This document shows, in pieces, positions 9,038 to 20,173 of a stretch of 64,000 bases of DNA. How positions within the stretch are numbered: the stretch's first letter is position 1; each line of letters begins with the position of its first letter. The translations under genes and the position numbers were made by a program. The stretch is from contig CM026400.1 in the NCBI GenBank assembly GCA_014843695.1, forward strand, positions 45,845,019 to 45,909,018, read 5' to 3'. The notes under the pieces were generated by a model. It saw only the letters and a program-made list of their open reading frames with translations. It had not been told where the DNA came from and made no database searches. This DNA comes from Archivesica marissinica. Its lineage: Eukaryota > Mollusca > Bivalvia > Venerida > Vesicomyidae.

Positions 9038-9563
9038 ACACTACATCGCCAAAAAGCAAATAAAATGCTTTTTTTCCCCACATATAAATGCATTGCTACT
9101 ACAAATTCTTCCGAATACATTCGAACACTAACATTGAATCAATAATCAGTGTTTTTGTGGTCTACAAGCTTTCAAAATTGAAAGTAGGATTTCATATAAC
9201 GGTCATCCATGCTCCTGACTTGACGTGTGTTTGTCATCGGAGTCAATAATAAACGCGAGGTAATATCGTTTAGAGATAATTTAACTAAGACTAGTCTACA
9301 AATAAATATACATAGGAAATGTGAGATATAACGGCACATCTGTACCATAAATCGTGTTATTTATGATACACAAGTTGTATTACGCTTGGATGTCGACCAT
9401 ATTTACATTATTTTGTTATGTCAACAAACCGCATATACGACGTTTGTTTATTAGTTGAAATTCTCAGTATTTCAGGTAGACATTTGGGAAAAAATAATAC
9501 ATTATAATAGGAAAATACATTCTGTAGAAATTTGCATTTTCGCTGATGTAGTGTCGCTTTAAG
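9038..9563. mobile_element. M-500 MITE, copy 1
   Basis: M-500 is a ~510-bp element with inverted ends CTTAAAGCG(A/C)CA(C/T)TACAT. Three copies occur: here, 52939-53450, and 61084-61521 reversed. Internal landmarks are TACAAATTCTTCCGAATACA and TCACATTTCC/GTGAGATATAACGG. No coding sequence is seen. Confidence 0.8.
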
Positions 9564-9672
9564 CTAAGTCGGGAAATGAAATGTTTGTAAATGTAACATG
9601 TTAGATCCATTTGAGAAATAGTGTCGTGCACTGACCAGATCTAGATTCTGCACTACTAGTTAGTTGTCAGGT

Positions 9673-10195
9673 GTTGTGATAAAGCACCCCTTCGTTTGTA
9701 AATGCACTGGGTCATTCCATTGATTATGCAGTTGTGATAATGCACCCCTTTGTTTGTGAATGCACTGATCCAGATTTACCTGTAAGCTGAGTCATTCTAT
9801 TGATTCTAATAGCAGTTGTGATAATGCACCCCTTTGTTTGTGAATGCATTGATCCAGATTTAACTGTAAACTGGGTCATTCCATTGATTTAAATAGCAGT
9901 TGCGATAAGCACCCCTTCGTTTGTGAATGCACTGATCCAGATTAAATTGTAAGCTGGGTCATTCCATTGATTCAAATAGCAGTTGTGACAAAAACACCCC
10001 TTCGTTTGTGAATGCACTGATCCAGATTAAATTGTAAGCTGGGTCATTCCATTGATTCAAATAGCAGTTGTGATAAAACACCCCTTCGTTTGTGAATGCA
10101 CTGATCCATAGTTATCTGTAAACCGGGTCATTCCATTGATTCAAATAGCAGTTGTGACAAAAACACCCCTTCGTTTGTGAATGCACTGATACGCT
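9673..10195. repeat. 84-bp tandem array, ~7 copies
   Basis: Unit begins GTTGTGATAATGCACCCCTT and contains TGAATGCACTGATCCAGATT and GGGTCATTCCATTGATTC. The first unit is short (58 bp). Confidence 0.9.
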
Positions 10196-10272
10196 ATATT
10201 TAACTCTTGAACATTCAGGGTGAGTGGGGTTATAAAGTTTATAAAATTAATCTGTACACAAGATCCGTGATA

Positions 10273-12343
10273 TACCATGCATACTTACCTATAAGGTGAT
10301 CTTGCCTATAAGATTACCCCCCCTACTTTGATCCTGAAATCTGTGGGGTTTTAGCATGCACTCACATATAAGACTGGTTGATAAAATTGACACCAGACAT
10401 AAGTATAAATAGGATGTTTGGCCAGTATAAGAAATGTCAGTGTCAAGGTACACTCTTTTCTAAAAACAATTTTTAATACTCACTTATAAGAACAATCTTA
10501 AAGACAATAAATTAGCCGGATGATTTTTGTTTTCCTTAAAAAAAGCTTTTTAACCCCGAAAATTTGAATGTAGAGAGGACTACATATGTTACTAATTCCC
10601 TACTAGGAACAATCTACATATACATACTTATAAGATGGGAAGCTACTTTGAGGCCATAATCTGGTGGTAAAAAGCTCGTCTTATAGGCGAGTATGGACGG
10701 GAAGCCACAATCTGGTGGTAAAATACACGTCTTATAGGCGAGTATGGACGGGAAGCCACTTTGAGGCCATAATCTGGTGGTAAAAAGCTCGTCTTATAGG
10801 CGAGTATGGACGGGAAGCCACTTTGAGGCCATACTCTGGTGGTAAAAAGCTCGTCTTATAGCCAAGTATGGACGGGAAGCCAATTTGAGGTCATAATCTG
10901 GCGGTAAAAAGCTCGTCTTATAGGCGAATATGGACGGGAAGCCACTTTGAGGCCATAATCTGGTGGTAAAAAGCTCGTCTTATAGGCGAATATGGACGGG
11001 AAGCCACTTTGAGGCCATAATCTGGTGGTAAAAAGCTCGTCTTATAGGCGAATATGGACGGGAAGCCACTTTGAGGCCATAATCTGGTGGTAAAAAGCTC
11101 GTCTTATAGGCGAATATGGACGGGAAGCCACTTTGAGGCCATAATCTGGCGGTAAAAAGCTCGTCTTATAGGCGAATATGGACGGGAAGCCACTTTGAGG
11201 CCATAATCTGGTGGTAAAAAGCTCGTCTTATAGGCGAGTATGGACGGGAGGCCATACTCTGGTGGTAAAAAGTTCGTCTTATAGCCAAGTATGGACGGGA
11301 AGCCACTTTGAGGCCATAATCTGGTGGTAAAAAGCTCGTCTTATAGGCGAGTATGGACGGGAAGCCACTTTGAAGTCATAATCTGGTGGTAAAAAACTCG
11401 TCTTATAGCCAAGTATGGATGGGAAGCCAATTTGAGGCCATAATCTGGTGGTAAAAAGCTCGTCTTATAGCCAAGTATGGACGGGAAGCCACTTTGAGGC
11501 CATAATCTGGTGGTAAAAAGCTCGTCTTATAGCCAAGTATGGCCGGGAAGCCACTTTGAGGCCATACTCTGGTGGTAAAAAGCTCGTCTTATAGCCAAGT
11601 ATGGACGGGAAGCCACTTTGAGGTCATAATCTGGTGGTAAAAAGCTCATCTTATAGCCAAGTATGGACGGGAAGCCAATTTGAGGTCATAATCTGGCGGT
11701 AAAAAGCTCGTCTTATAGGCGAGTATGGACGGGAGGCCATACTCTGGTGGTAAAAAGCTCGTCTTATAGCCAAGTATGGACGGGAAGCCACTTTGAGGTC
11801 ATAATCTGGTGGTAAAAAACTCGTCTTATAGCCAAGTATGGATGGGAAGCCAATTTGAGGCCATAATCTGGTGGTAAAAAGCTCGTCTTATAGGCGAGTA
11901 TGGACGGGAAGCCACTTTGAGGCCATAATCTGGTGGTAAAAAGCTCGTCTTATAGCCAAGTATGGACGGGAAGCCAATTTGAGGTCATAATCTGGTGGTA
12001 AAAAGCTTGTCTTATAGCCAAGTATGGACGGGAAGCCACTTTGAGGCCATAATCTGGTGGTAAAAAGCTCGTCTTATAGCCAAGTATGGACGGGAAGCCA
12101 CTTTGAGGCCATACTCTTGTGGTAAAAAGCTCGTCTTATAGCCAAGTATGGACGGGAAGCCACTTTGAGGCCATAATCTGGTGGTAAAATACACGTATTA
12201 TAGGCAAGTATGGACGGGAAGCCACTTTGAGGCCATAATCGGGTGGTAAAATACACGTCTTATAGGCGAGTATGGACGGGAAGCCACTTTGAGGCCATAA
12301 TCGGGTGGTAAAATACACGTCTTATAGGCGAGTATGGACGGTA
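10273..12343. mobile_element. M-CCGTA MITE with one terminus expanded into a 62-bp array
   Basis: M-CCGTA ends read TACCGTA(C/T)(A/T)TACTCGCCTATAAG in inverted orientation. Here the left end is 10273 (TACCATGCATACTTACCTAT) and the final right end 12322-12343 (ATAGGCGAGTATGGACGGTA). An internal segment at ~10490-10625 is a piece of the MITE family seen at 26671-27393. Confidence 0.85.
10640..12343. repeat. 62-bp array built from the M-CCGTA right end
   Basis: About 27 copies of GAAGCCACTTTGAGGCCATA, ATCTGGTGGTAAAAAGC and TCGTCTTATAGGCGAGTATG. This is the same terminal sequence found once in copies at 14142, 22889 and 43318. Variants (GGCGAG, GCCAAG, GGCGAA) are interspersed, and some units lack the central ~17 bp. 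Confidence 0.95.
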
Positions 12344-12689
12344 AGTAGATTTATTGGCGGAGGTTTTATATTGGCGGTCAACAACGATTCTGTCAAATCT
12401 TAGCATCTCGCCATTATATTGCCTTTTACGTTACCATCAATATAAACAAATTGAAAACAAACAAAATGTGTAGTTTTCAAAATGGAAGTCAATTTGACGG
12501 CTATATTTAAATTGGTTTAATGCCCCAACTAGGCGGCCGCTATCCTTGTTAGGTTTTCTGTTTGTATATAGCGTGTACATGTAGAATGCTTCACTGTGAT
12601 TTAATGTTGTCATAGTAACGTAGCTCCAGAAATACATCCTGTGAACCTTGCAATAAACAAATGAGTGACATTGTTGGAAAACCAACATA
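12344..12689. other. No feature recognised
   Basis: AT-rich unique-looking sequence with no coding or repeat signal apart from a NotI-like GCGGCCGC at 12533-12540. Confidence 0.35.
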
Positions 12690-13240
12690 AGCGACAAGAC
12701 AGCACGTAGCTTGTGGACTGATAATGATAAGTGACAAGACAGCAGGTAGCTTGTGGACTGATAATGATAAGTGACAAGACAGCACGTAGCTTGTGGACTG
12801 ATAAGTGACAAGACAGCACGTAGCTTGTGGACTGATAATGATAAGTGACAAGACAGCACCTAGCTTGTGAACTGATGATGATAAGTGACAAAGACAGCTC
12901 GTAGCTTGTGGACTGATGATGATAAGTGACAAGACAGCACGTAGCTTGTGAACTGATGATGATAAGTGACAAGACAGCACGTAGCTTGTGAACTGATGAT
13001 GATAAGTGACAAGACAGCACGTAGCTTGTGGACTGATAAGTGACAAGACAACTCGTAACTTGTGGACTGATGATGATAAGTGACAAAGACAGCTCGTAGC
13101 TTGTGGACTGATGATGATAAGTGACAAGACAGCACGTAGCTTGTGAACTGATGATGATAAGTGACAAGACAGCACCTAGCTTGTGAACTGATGATGATAA
13201 GTGACAAGACAGCACCTAGCTTGTGAACTGATGATGATAG
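12690..13240. repeat. 40-bp tandem array, ~14 copies
   Basis: Unit GTGACAAGACAGCACGTAGC + TTGTGGACTGATGATGATAA. Length variants lack GATGATAA. Because units lack stops in several minus-strand frames, they create overlapping Ser/His-rich ORFs of 115-201 codons that are not genes. Confidence 0.95.
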
Positions 13241-13343
13241 AATGTGAACAAATATTTACATTGTTATTACACCCCACCTGTTTTGTTTTTGATTACAGCG
13301 GCATGTCAAGACCAGCGGTATGTTAAGAACCGACTATAACGGG

Positions 13344-13712
13344 TTAACCCATTCAACACCAAGTAACTGACATGGACTGGTCCATGATATTTTTAGACCA
13401 ATAAATTAATAAGAAAATTACATTTGGACCAGTTCATTTATCAAAATGGGTAATTTTGTCTAAAAATAATAATATTACAGTGTTAGTGGTCACCTCCATT
13501 AAGCAGCCAGTTGCCAGATTCCCAATCTGTTGTTTTGTTATACATTTGACCTCTATTAAGCAGCCACTTTCTCTGACTCCCGTGGCTGGCTGTTTAAGAC
13601 AGGTTTGACTGTACTGGCAAAAAGTGCAGATCCTGATGAAACCGCTTGTCGCTCATCTGGCTCTACACGTTTTGTAAGCCTATTTAGCCGTCTGTGGTGT
13701 TGAAAGGGTTAA
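13344..13712. mobile_element. M-TTAA1 MITE containing a pogo-like fragment
   Basis: Ends are TTAACCCATTCAACACCAAG and TGGTGTTGAAAGGGTTAA. At ~13480-13617 it carries an insert with ATTAAGCAGCCAG and a right end GTTTGACTGTA typical of the M-pogo family below. Confidence 0.85.
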
Positions 13713-14141
13713 ATTAGCATTTTCTGTTTACCTTTGATGTAAATTGATATCAAATAAACAATTTAAATTTAAAAAGTTGTTAGTACTTTTATTTGTCATA
13801 CATTCAAATACTTGCTATGTCATTATATTCAATATAAACTATCGGAACAAAGAACAACTATATCTATACAATGTTACGACTGTACAAAAGATTTCTAAAA
13901 CAATGATAATTCTACATCAACAATAAACAATGGAAATCATGGGGTTGTTGGTTACAGTAAATGAAGAATGGGTAGACCACATGTTTCAGGATCCTCAATA
14001 CGAAATACTATCCTAACTGTCTAAAAAATAGAGTAGGGCCATAATTAAAAAGGTGCTTGTTTCCCATTTGCCGACGATCCTTTAAATACGGTCCACCTGC
14101 ATTATTTTGGGACCTTTTTCTAAAAAAAAAAATTTAATTTT
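13713..14141. other. No feature recognised
   Basis: AT-rich. A 60-codon plus-strand ORF (13744-13926) has low-complexity composition and no family resemblance. Confidence 0.3.
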
Positions 14142-14432
14142 TACGTATCTCCATACTACATAAGGTGATCTCACCTATAAGACGACCCCACTATATTGGT
14201 TGTGAAATCTGTGGATTTTGGCATATAAGACAGGTTGATAAAATGGACACCAGATACAAGTATAAATTGCAAGATTAGCCAGTGTAAATTGAAGAAATGT
14301 TCAGCGTTAGTTTTCTTTTTCTAAAACGTAATTATGGATACAATGTAACACATTAAATAAAAAAACCGAAGAAAAGCCACTTTGAGGCCATAATCTGATG
14401 GTCAAAAAGTTGTCATATAGGTGAGTATGAAC
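14142..14432. mobile_element. M-CCGTA MITE, diverged
   Basis: Left part CTATAAGACGACCCCACTA, internal GATAAAATGGACACCAGATA, right terminal AGTCATATAGGTGAGTATG-type end. It has a single, unexpanded right end. Confidence 0.75.
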
Positions 14433-14756
14433 ATCAATATTGAAATCTAATCATCATTTTATAATCAATAGCTTCATATTTCCCATAAAAGATCTGTTGG
14501 AGCAGAGGTTGATGTGTATAGCAGTTGTTTCTTATTATGACAACCACACTTTTGGACAATTTTGTCTGAAAACAAATGTCATGATGGCTGTACCCGTGTA
14601 TACTGCGCACTAGACAAATTCTACATCGTAAATGTGCGCGGTATACATAGCAAATGACAGTAATCATTTGAAAAATGTTACCCTTTTTTGTAGACAAAAT
14701 TCATTAATTTTCTACTTCCGAAAGTCAAGAGTTGGGAAATGGGAAACAAACATTGT

Positions 14757-14866
14757 GTGGCCTAGCTGGATCAATCTTGCAAACAAACATTGTTTTAAGT
14801 GTGGCCTAGCTGGATAAGTCTTGCAAACAAACATTGTTTTAAGTGTGGCCTAGCTGTGTAACTATG
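14757..14866. repeat. ~42-bp tandem repeat, ~2.5 copies
   Basis: Repeats GTGTGGCCTAGCTGGAT and CTTGCAAACAAACATTGTTT. The 320 bp before it show no recognisable feature. Confidence 0.8.
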
Positions 14867-14924
14867 TACTATTGTGGTTATATAAAATACTAACTATATT
14901 TAATGACTGGTTTGCTTCAGACCT

Positions 14925-16110
14925 CATGGTGAGCCTCGGAGGACTATCTTCTGCTACATGATATCATGTGGCCACAAAATACAGCAACGTGGAACCCCAT
15001 GGAGGGCCTCGGAGGACTACCTTCTGCTACATGATATCGTGTGGCCACATAATACAGCAACGTGGGACCCCATGGAGGGCCTCGGAGGACTACCTTCTGC
15101 TACATGATATCGTGTGGCCACATAATACAGCAACGTGGAACCCCATGGAGGGCCTCGGCTACATTATATCGGTTTACCATATAATACAGCAATATGGGAC
15201 CCCTTGGAGGGCCGCTACATGATATCGGTTTACCATATAATACAGCAATATGGACCCCTTGGAGGGCCGCTACATGATATCGGGTGGCCACACAATACAG
15301 CAACATGGGACCCCATGGAGGGCCTTGGCTACATGATATCGGGTTACCATATAATACAGCAACATGGGACCCCATGGAGGGCCTCAGCTACATTATATCG
15401 GTTACCATATAATACAGCAAAATGGGACCCCATGGAGGGCCTTGGCTACATTATATCGGGTTACCATATAATACAGCAACGTGGAACCCCATGGAGGGCC
15501 TCGGCTACATTATATCGGTTTACCATATAATACAGCAATATGGGACCCCTTGGAGGGCCGCTACATGATATCGGGTGGCCACACAATACAGCAACATGGG
15601 ACCCCTTGGAGGGCCGCTACATGATATCGGGTTACCATATAATACAGCAACATGGGACCCCATGGGACCCCATGGAGGGCCTCGGCTACATTATATCGGG
15701 TTACCATATAATACAGCAAAGTGGGACCACATGGAGGGCCTCAGCTACATTATATCGGGTTACCATATAATACAGCAAAATGGGACCCCATGGAGGGCCT
15801 CGGCTACATTATATCGGGTTACCATATAATACAGCAAAGTGGGACCCCATGGAGGGCCTCAGCTACATTATATCGGGTTACCATATAATACAGCAAAGTG
15901 GGACCCCATGGAGGGCCTCGGCTACATGATATCGGGTTACCATATAATACAGCAACGTGGGACCCCATGGAGGGCCTCGGCTACATGATATCGGGTGGCC
16001 ACACAATACAGCAACATGGGACCCATGGAGGGCCTCGGGTTACCACACAATACAGCAACATGGGACCCCATGGAGGGCCTTGGCTACATGATACCGTGTG
16101 GCCAATGAGA
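14925..16110. repeat. ~58-bp tandem array, ~20 copies
   Basis: Unit: CTACATGATATCGGGTTACC, ATATAATACAGCAACATGGG, ACCCCATGGAGGGCCTCGG. Subtypes differ by GTGGCCACA versus TTACCATAT and by CCCTTGGAG. Plus and minus ORFs of 76-131 codons in it are repeat shadows. Confidence 0.95.
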
Positions 16111-16231
16111 GCAGTAAATGTTAAACTTCACTGCAAACATGAAGTTTTGAAGGCACTTTAAAACGCTCTATACCGTACACACTCAATTATACGTCAAATT
16201 TAACAAAATTGCATGCATAATCAATACAGTA

Positions 16232-16325
16232 CAGTCAAACCTGTCTTAAGCAGCCAGCCAAGGGAATTACAGAAAGTGGCTGCTTACTACAGGTGGCTGC
16301 TTAATAGAGGTCGAATGTATAATAA
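16232..16325. mobile_element. M-pogo MITE, left fragment
   Basis: TA followed by CAGTCAAACCTGTCTTAAGC and two GTGGCTGCTTA segments. M-pogo elements here share CAGT(C/G)(A/G)AACC-type ends in TA targets, as pogo/Tigger elements do. Confidence 0.65.
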
Positions 16326-16686
16326 AACAACATAATGGCAAATTGGAGACAGATACATGTTGGCTGTTTTATGAAATTATGGACGTACTCACTAACACAA
16401 GTTTCACTTTATATTCACCCATTCCCTAGTAACCTGACCTTTCTAAACCTAAATAAATCACTTGGTATCTTCGACTTCTGTCCAAATATTGAAAATAGTG
16501 TACTTGGTAGCACGTTTTGATTTGATGTTGCCGTTTCAATGTGGCTTCTGACGCTAGCTCAAAACTTAAGTCTATATCATTAATTATACAATGACAACGA
16601 CTAAGTCACATGGTCCAATGAAAAAGCCACATTTCTCGCTTCTAAATCGTATAGACGTGACCTACTTATGTACGTTGTCTAAGTCA
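16326..16686. other. No feature recognised
   Basis: Unique-looking sequence. A 61-codon ORF (16335-16520) matches no family I know. Confidence 0.3.
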
Positions 16687-16778
16687 GATAGATCAACTCA
16701 TTGGCTCATCTTAACGAAATATACACCTAGCTTCTCTCGGTGTATATTTCGTTAAGACGGGCCAATTCATGATCTATC
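16687..16778. repeat. Long imperfect hairpin
   Basis: Arms 16687-16727 and 16739-16778 are inverted copies (CTTAACGAAATATACACC against GGTGTATATTTCGTTAAG, then ATTGGC/GCCAAT and GATAGATCA/TGATCTATC) around an 11-nt loop. It could be a MITE core or a miRNA-like foldback. Confidence 0.8.
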
Positions 16779-16786
16779 CTATACCT

Positions 16787-16985
16787 ATACGGCCATGGTT
16801 TTTGCCTCCAGATATTATTGGTAGAGGAAGACCCCGGGTGCACCTATGAGCAGTAGGTATTTCAACATGGTCAGTCTCCCGGGTAGAACCACAAACCTTC
16901 TGCATGCCAGCAGGGTGGCTGCCTCACTTGAAATAATTCAACACAACCCCCAGTGAGATTCGAACCTACAGTGCACGGTAACAGC
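16787..16985 (-). mobile_element. SINE-E, diverged
   Basis: SINE-E minus-strand sense: tRNA-like head ending GGTTCGAATC(C/T)CACTGGGG, body with GGTGGTTCTACCC-like and GGGTCTTCCTCCACCAATA. Here box B is AGGTTCGAATCTCACTGGGG. Confidence 0.7.
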
Positions 16986-17093
16986 GCTTTGATAGTACCG
17001 TATAATGGATGCTGAACATTTTTTTATTTTATTTTATAGAAGACATAATTTTACTAGTATGTGCTCTGATAGAAGAATTGGGCTAAAAGAAAT

Positions 17094-18080
17094 TTAACCC
17101 TTTCAACACCACAGGCCTCTAAATAGGCTTACAAAAAGTGTAGATCAAGATGAGCCGGCTCGTGACGAGCCGTCTCATCAGGATCTGCACATTTTGCCAG
17201 TAATAATTATTACTATTTTTTTTAGATAGAAGTACCTATTTTGATAAATGAACTTGTCCAAAGGTAATTTTCTTATTAATTTATTGGTCTAAAAATATCA
17301 TGCACCAGTCCATGTCAGTTACTTGGGGTTGAATGCACCAGTCCATGTCAGTTACTTGGGGTTGAATGCACCAGTCCATGTCAGTTACTTGGGGTTGAAT
17401 GCACCAGTCCATGTCAGTTACTTGGGGTTGAATGCACCAGTCCATGTCAGTTACTTGGGGTTGAATGCACCAGTCCATGTCAGTTACTTGGGGTTGAATG
17501 CCCAGTCCATGTCAGTTATTGGGGTTGGGGTGCATCAGTCCATGTCGTTATTGGGGTTGAATGGGTGCATCAGTCCATGTCAGTTACTTGGGGTTGAATG
17601 GGTGCACCAGTCCATGTCAGTTACTTGGGTGAAGGGTGCACCAGTCCATGTCAGTTACTTGGGTTGAATGGGTGCACCAGTCCATGTCAGTTACTTGGGG
17701 TTGAATGGGTGCATCAGTCCATGTCAGTTACTTGGGGTTGAATGGGTGCATCAGTCCATGTCAGTTACTTGGGGTTGAATGGGTGCATCAGTCCATGTCA
17801 GTTACTTGGTGTTGAATGGGTGCACCAGTCCATGTCAGTTACTTGGTGTTGAATGGGTGCACCAGTCCATGTCAGTACTTGGTGTTGAATGGGTGCATCA
17901 GTCCATGTCAGTTACTTGGTGTTGAATGGGTGCATCAGTCCATGTCAGTTACTTGGGGTTGAATGGGTGCATCAGTCCATTCAGTTACTGGGGTTGAATG
18001 GGTGCATCAGTCCATGTCAGTTACTTGGGGTTGAATGGGTGCACCAGTCCATGTCAGTTACTTGGGGTTGAATGGGTTAA
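17094..18080. mobile_element. M-TTAA1 MITE with one terminus expanded into a 33/37-bp array
   Basis: Left end TTAACCCTTTCAACACCACA at 17094, right end GTTGAATGGGTTAA at 18080. From ~17300 the right terminal segment repeats about 21 times: six 33-bp units (lacking GGGT) first, then mostly 37-bp units with indels. The left half is intact and single-copy, including GAGCCGGCTCGTGACGAGCC. Confidence 0.92.
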
Positions 18081-18129
18081 CAAGAAAAACTATTACATAT
18101 ATATATAGTTTCTTCTCACACGAATGCTT

Positions 18130-18246
18130 TCATCCGATTACGATTGTGCCCTTAGGCAAGCAAGGCATTTAAATTCCACGTTGCCTCTTCTCTCTCCCTC
18201 GTGGCGATGGATTGGATTCCATCAGGAATGTGGTCTCGAGAGTGAT
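18130..18246 (+). mobile_element. SINE-C, truncated both ends
   Basis: Starts at CGATTGTGCCCTTAGGCAAG and stops after CTCGAGAGTGATTA, before the tail. Confidence 0.75.
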
Positions 18247-18276
18247 TAACCCATTCAACCCCAAGTAACTGACATG
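18247..18276. mobile_element. M-TTAA1 terminal fragment
   Basis: TAACCCATTCAACCCCAAGT followed by AACTGACATG, cut off by the adjacent SINE-A. Confidence 0.7.
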
Positions 18277-18532
18277 TTTGTTTGTTTGGGTTTTACGCCT
18301 GCATCAGTACAATTTTGGGCTATATCGCCGGCAGGCATTTTACCTAACAACACCTTTCCTGGGCAGGCTCCAGCGGTTAACCAGTACTTGGTGCATCAAC
18401 CTCCGTAAAAAAACTGCCCATTTTTTCATATAAATGAGACACGGCCTGAGCGGGGCTCGAATCCGTGACCATCAGTGATGATAGGTTACAGTGGTATACA
18501 CCATAACCACTCGAGCACGGAGGCGGACACAA
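18277..18532 (-). mobile_element. SINE-A
   Basis: Near full length. The plus strand runs from GGGTTTTACGCCTGCATCAG to CACTCGAGCACGGAGGCGGA. Box B on the minus strand reads CGGATTCGAGCCCC. Confidence 0.88.
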
Positions 18533-18681
18533 GCCCCAACAAACATGAGCTGCAATAATGCGGATTATACAAATATATTTCTATCATGTGTTAAACATAT
18601 ACAGTATCTACTATGGATGTAACATAAATGGATGATTAGATGCAAAATGAACAGAAATGTATCGGTACACAAGCAGTTCCG

Positions 18682-18872
18682 TTCGCTTCTCACCAATGCA
18701 ACCCGGGTTCGATTCTCGGACCGGGTAAGTGTGCGAGAAGGTACAGTGGTCGCCAGGTCGGTTTTCTCCGGATTCCTCCCACATGAATGACCACATTTAT
18801 GCTTTCATCCGCGCCAACGAGAGTGATTAATATAAGTTGTTAAAACTTGCTTCGTAAAATAAATAAAGTTTA
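18682..18872 (+). mobile_element. SINE-B, head-truncated
   Basis: CCCGGGTTCGATTCTCGG, a shortened middle block and an AAAATAAATAAAGTTTAAAC tail. Confidence 0.85.
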
Positions 18873-18897
18873 AACTTAATTATATATATTTATATAT

Positions 18898-19152
18898 ATT
18901 TCGGGTTTTACGCCTGCATCAGCACCATTTCGGGCTATATCGCCGGCGGGCAGTTTACCTAACAACACCTTTCCTGGGCAGGCTCCAGCGGTTAACCAGT
19001 ACTTGGGTGCACCAACCTCCGTAAGAAACTGCCAACTTTTCCATATAAATGAGACACGGTCTGAGCGGGGCTCGAACCCGTGACCATCAGTGATGATAGG
19101 TTACAGTGGTATACAAGTCAGCGACCCTAACCACTCGACCACGGAGGCGGAC
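18898..19152 (-). mobile_element. SINE-A, full length
   Basis: From CGGGTTTTACGCCTGCATCA to CCACTCGACCACGGAGGCGG. Box B (GGGTTCGAGCCCC) and box A are intact on the minus strand. Confidence 0.9.
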
Positions 19153-19287
19153 TAAAACTTAATTAAAAGCAGTTCAGTAAATAATGTGATTTATTTATGC
19201 GAGACAAAGTTTGCTTATTCTATACAGTGAAACCTGCATTAAGCAACCAGTCAATTGTTTTTTAAAGTCGCAAATACCGGTAGATAA

Positions 19288-19467
19288 TATGACTCTCCAG
19301 TTATTATCGGGGAGGAAGTCTTTGTATGCCCGGGTAGAACTATCACCCTCCCACAAATCAACCGCTCATAAAAGAACTTGACACCCCCAGTGGGATTCGA
19401 ACCTACAGCGGTGAATGGAAAGTGATTTAAAGTCGACGACTGTACCCACTCCACAGTGGAGGCCCTG
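19288..19467 (-). mobile_element. SINE-E nested in M-pogo
   Basis: Minus-strand head GGGTACAGTCGTCGACTTTA...GTAGGTTCGAATCCCACTGG, then a body ending near ATAATAACTGGAGAGTC. The insertion point is inside the 5' part of the MITE. Confidence 0.8.
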
Positions 19468-19571
19468 TAGCCAGTTGAGGGAAGTACACAATATGGCTGG
19501 TTAGAACTGGTGGATGCTCAATAGAGGTTATATATTTAAATACAATATCAGCTGGGGAATTTTATGTTATA

Positions 19572-19682
19572 TTTCGGGTTATACGCCTGCATCAGCACCA
19601 TTTTTGGGCTATATCGCCGGCGGGCAGTTTACCTAACAACACCTTTCCTGGGCAGGCTCCAGCGGTTAACCAGTACTTGGGT
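19572..19682 (-). mobile_element. SINE-A, 5'-truncated, nested in M-pogo
   Basis: Only the 3' half is present (CGGGTTATACGCCTGCATCA to AACCAGTACTTGGG on plus). Confidence 0.8.
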
Positions 19683-19761
19683 CAGCTGAGGAAGCTGGCT
19701 GCTGAATACAGGTTTGACTATATACTGGCCAGCTACAAAGAGACACATACAAACTGATGTA

Positions 19762-20067
19762 CAGTGAAACCCTCTCAACCGAACGACAGCAAGACTAGAG
19801 CAAAAGTTCGGTTTGGAGGGTTTTTTCAGGATTATCGCACAAATAGTTCCAAAAATATGTCTATTATGCGGAATAGAGGGGCATCGGCTTTTAGGTAAAT
19901 CTTAAAAGAGGGGCATCGGCTTTTAGGTAAATCTTAAAAGAGGGGCATCGGCTTTTAGGTAAATCTTAAAAGAGGGGCATCGGCTTTTAGGTAAATCTTA
20001 CAATAAATAAAGAAGGAAAAATATCGGGACTCGTTTGGAGGCGTTACAATTATGAGGGGTTCCACTG
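19762..20067. mobile_element. M-pogo-like MITE with internal 32-bp array
   Basis: TA-flanked inverted ends CAGTGAAACCCTCTCAACCG and ATGAGGGGTTCCACTG. Between 19875 and 20003 the unit AGAGGGGCATCGGCTTTTAG + GTAAATCTTAAA repeats four times nearly perfectly. Confidence 0.85.
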
Positions 20068-20173
20068 TACATGAAACTATAAATATACATACTACGATAA
20101 TAAAGCACCTTACTAGGAGATATATGCCCATTGGTCGTATTCGACCTGTATATTTCTGTACCACTAGTTCTAG

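Larger units (their letters stand above)
19225..19718. mobile_element. M-pogo MITE split by two SINEs
   Basis: TA + CAGTGAAACCTGCATTAAGC at 19225 and ATACAGGTTTGACTATA at ~19718 are its ends. Pieces with TGTAGCCAGTTGAGGGAAGT lie between a SINE-E (19288-19467) and a partial SINE-A (19572-19682). Confidence 0.75.

Noticed and set aside
12437..13215. Overlapping Ser/His/Leu-rich ORFs of 115-201 codons
   Set aside because: 40-bp array read in several frames; no start context, no conservation.
14968..16161. ORFs of 76-131 codons
   Set aside because: 58-bp array shadows.
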